The translations under genes were made by a program, and so were the position numbers. From the NCBI RefSeq assembly GCF_002000025.1, contig NZ_MUZV01000006.1:124001-188000 (forward strand): a stretch of DNA of 64,000 nt, read 5' to 3'. Below the pieces are notes generated by a model. It saw nothing but the letters and a program-made list of their open reading frames with translations. It did not search any database and was not told the DNA's origin. This document shows positions 62,683 through 64,000 of the stretch, piece by piece. The stretch is from Cognaticolwellia aestuarii (GTDB taxonomy: Bacteria; Pseudomonadota; Gammaproteobacteria; Enterobacterales; Alteromonadaceae). The stretch's first letter is position 1. Each line of letters begins with the position of its first letter.

Positions 62683-63796
62683 ATGATGATTTCACTGCTT
62701 GGTTTTATGCTGTTGAATATCGCTTTAGCCCATTACTTTTACATGCTAAAGAAGAGTAAAACTCCAAAGAAAGCTGTTTTTCTTATATTTGCGATGCTTA
62801 TCGGTTCTTTATTGTCATTATCGGCAATAACAACAGCATTTACCGAACCGGTATCAAACTTAAACCTCATCGTCGTGGTTATTTTAGCTTTGTTGACATG
62901 GTCTACATCGGCAATTTTTAGCTTTTTCCTCACAACCAAAGCAACGCCAATTGGTGAAATAAAGGTTTCAGTAGGGGAACAATTTTTACCCTTTACAACA
63001 ACTAATTTTGATTCTGCATCCTTGAAGGGAAAACGTATATTATTGAAATTTTATCGCGGATCATGGTGTCCTTATTGTTCAACAGAATTAATCATGTTTG
63101 AACAACTAAAACCTAAACTCACTGAGTATAATATTGAAATTTTTGCTATCTCAAATGACAGTCCAGCACAGCAGAAAATCCATCGGTTGCGAGATAATAT
63201 TTCACATACCTTAATATCCGATGAAAATTTAGCGGTTATTCGTCAATATGGCGTTGAACATCATAAAGCACTAGCTGCCACAGCTGATGACACTATGAAT
63301 ATACCCAAGCCACTTGAAAATGCAGTTTCAGCGTTAAGCTAGGAAATCAGCGCAAGGCACAGTACGCAGATAATGGTTATTCCCTTATCAAGTGCTGCAC
63401 AGCTTTTTTGCTCCAGACAAAAGCTAAGTACATACATCCATGTATGCAACGCTGCACTGGTTTTCTAGCTTAGCGCCCGTAGGGCAAGTCGATAAAGGGT
63501 CATCTCCGGCGTTATTGATTTTAACAATGGAACAACCATTACTTTCAATCAATGCCTTGGTGCTAACCCTTTTTCGACTTGCTGAATCCTGCATTTTCAA
63601 GTGGTTTGGGTATATATTGGGTATTGCAATGCCTTTGCCTTGGAAAATGAAATATCGACCTATGGCTATTCCAACATCTTTGCTTATTGACGAGACAGGA
63701 AACATAATTTGGATTGATCAATCAGCAGATTATAGATTACGCGCTAGCGAAGCTGCGCTAATGTCTGCGGTTAAAAACAGTTTATCAATAAAATAA
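62683..63796 (+). pseudogene. Membrane-anchored peroxiredoxin-like (AhpC/TSA) gene split by an inserted element
   Basis: Residues 1-85 hold three hydrophobic helices. A thioredoxin-fold domain then has C129 and C132 in RGSWCPYCSTE. The frame stays good up to DDTMNI, then runs into an insertion and stops at 63342. The missing C-terminus, GIAMPLPWKMKYRPMAIPT to the end, resumes at 63615 and ends at 63796. Removing 63302-63612 plus one TA joins them in frame. The present 219-residue product lacks about 60 C-terminal residues and is probably inactive. Confidence 0.85.
63302..63612. mobile_element. 311-bp MITE-like inverted-repeat element with TA duplication
   Basis: The two 24-base ends are inverted copies with one mismatch. 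Each begins TACCCAA and contains CCACTTGAAAATGCAG. TA flanks both sides (63300-63301 and 63613-63614), as for IS630/Tc1-mariner-type insertion. No transposase is encoded. Inside are a palindrome CATACATCCATGTATG (63431-63446) and a second repeat pair (63331-63346 and 63461-63476, 14 of 16). It interrupts the peroxiredoxin-like gene. Confidence 0.82.
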
Positions 63797-63810
63797 TTAA
63801 GAGAAAACTT

Positions 63811-64000
63811 ATGAGAAATAAAATTAAATTAGACATCATTTCAGATGTTGTTTGCCCTTGGTGTATTGTCGGTTATAACCATTTATCGGCAGCAATTGAA
63901 GAATTAGGTTTGCAAGATAAAGTGGAAATTGAGTGGCAACCATTTGAGCTAAATCCAGATATGCCACCTGAAGGAGAAGAGCTTCGTGCCCATGTAGCAA
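63811..64000 (+). CDS. DsbA-family (FrnE-like) oxidoreductase, cut by window end
   Basis: I translated 63 residues from ATG 63811, preceded by AGAGAAAAC. The protein starts MRNKIKLDIISDVVCPWCIVG, with the active-site pair C-P-W-C, followed by a helix and WQPFELNPDMPPEG. This is the FrnE/HCCA-isomerase-like branch of DsbA proteins, which is cytoplasmic (no signal peptide here). It is the third gene of the redox operon. The C-terminus lies outside the window. Confidence 0.88.
   Translation, partial: MRNKIKLDIISDVVCPWCIVGYNHLSAAIEELGLQDKVEIEWQPFELNPDMPPEGEELRAHVA

Noticed and set aside
63440-63796. A 118-codon plus-strand frame that could be annotated as a separate small redoxin gene
   Set aside because: Its first half lies inside the inserted element and it has no ribosome site; only the last 60 codons are the broken-off end of the peroxiredoxin-like gene.

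Overview
The window reads as chromosome from a marine gammaproteobacterium of the Alteromonadales, most likely Colwelliaceae (Colwellia/Thalassotalea-like). The reasons are low GC by eye, Shewanella/Colwellia-type gene neighbourhoods, a dimeric NADP isocitrate dehydrogenase next to a monomeric one (an arrangement known from Colwellia), leucine dehydrogenase, large TonB-dependent receptors, and the two-component and OmpA parts of the 'proteobacterial dedicated sortase' (Pds) system. The genus is inference from gene content; no rRNA is present to confirm it.

1-24 kb is conserved housekeeping sequence that follows two E. coli blocks. First come crcB(partial)-rarA-lolA-ftsK-lrp, ald, trxB-aat-bpt-infA, clpA-clpS and cspD. 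Here ald and bpt are added and cydCD is missing. This block holds the tools of the bacterial N-degron pathway together: Aat and Bpt add leucine, ClpS recognises it and ClpA unfolds the substrate. Next come icd, the monomeric idh, rluE-nudJ, mnmA-hflD-purB and roxA.

24-34 kb is central carbon and amino-acid metabolism: leucine dehydrogenase, the YdiJ-type D-2-hydroxyglutarate dehydrogenase, the divergent ppsA/ppsR pair with its AroH-type DAHP synthase neighbour, and a TonB-dependent receptor.

36-50 kb is the most interesting part. It holds deoB, udk, a CNT nucleoside transporter, deoC, tdk, deoA and cdd. Beside them are an Oar-like TonB receptor, a TetR regulator resembling RutR, a secreted endonuclease/exonuclease/phosphatase-family enzyme and a lipoprotein-type alkaline phosphatase. 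The palindrome TGACCAAATGGTCAAC occurs identically upstream of deoB and of cdd-deoA, and a degenerate copy lies between the receptor and the regulator. It matches the known E. coli RutR operator (TTGACCAnnTGGTCAA). Together these suggest one regulon that cuts, dephosphorylates, imports and catabolises external nucleic acid.

50-64 kb holds metC with a candidate MetJ box, and divergent polB/dinG sharing a clear LexA box. A glyoxalase-fold protein, a small Pmp3/YqaE membrane protein and pdsO/pdsR/pdsS follow; no sortase or sortase target is present. The end is a redox operon (AhpD-like protein, membrane-anchored peroxiredoxin-like protein, DsbA/FrnE-like protein cut by the window edge). In it the peroxiredoxin gene is split by a 311-bp inverted-repeat element. 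Excising that element with one TA copy restores the reading frame. I see no rRNA, tRNA, CRISPR array, prophage or complete IS element.
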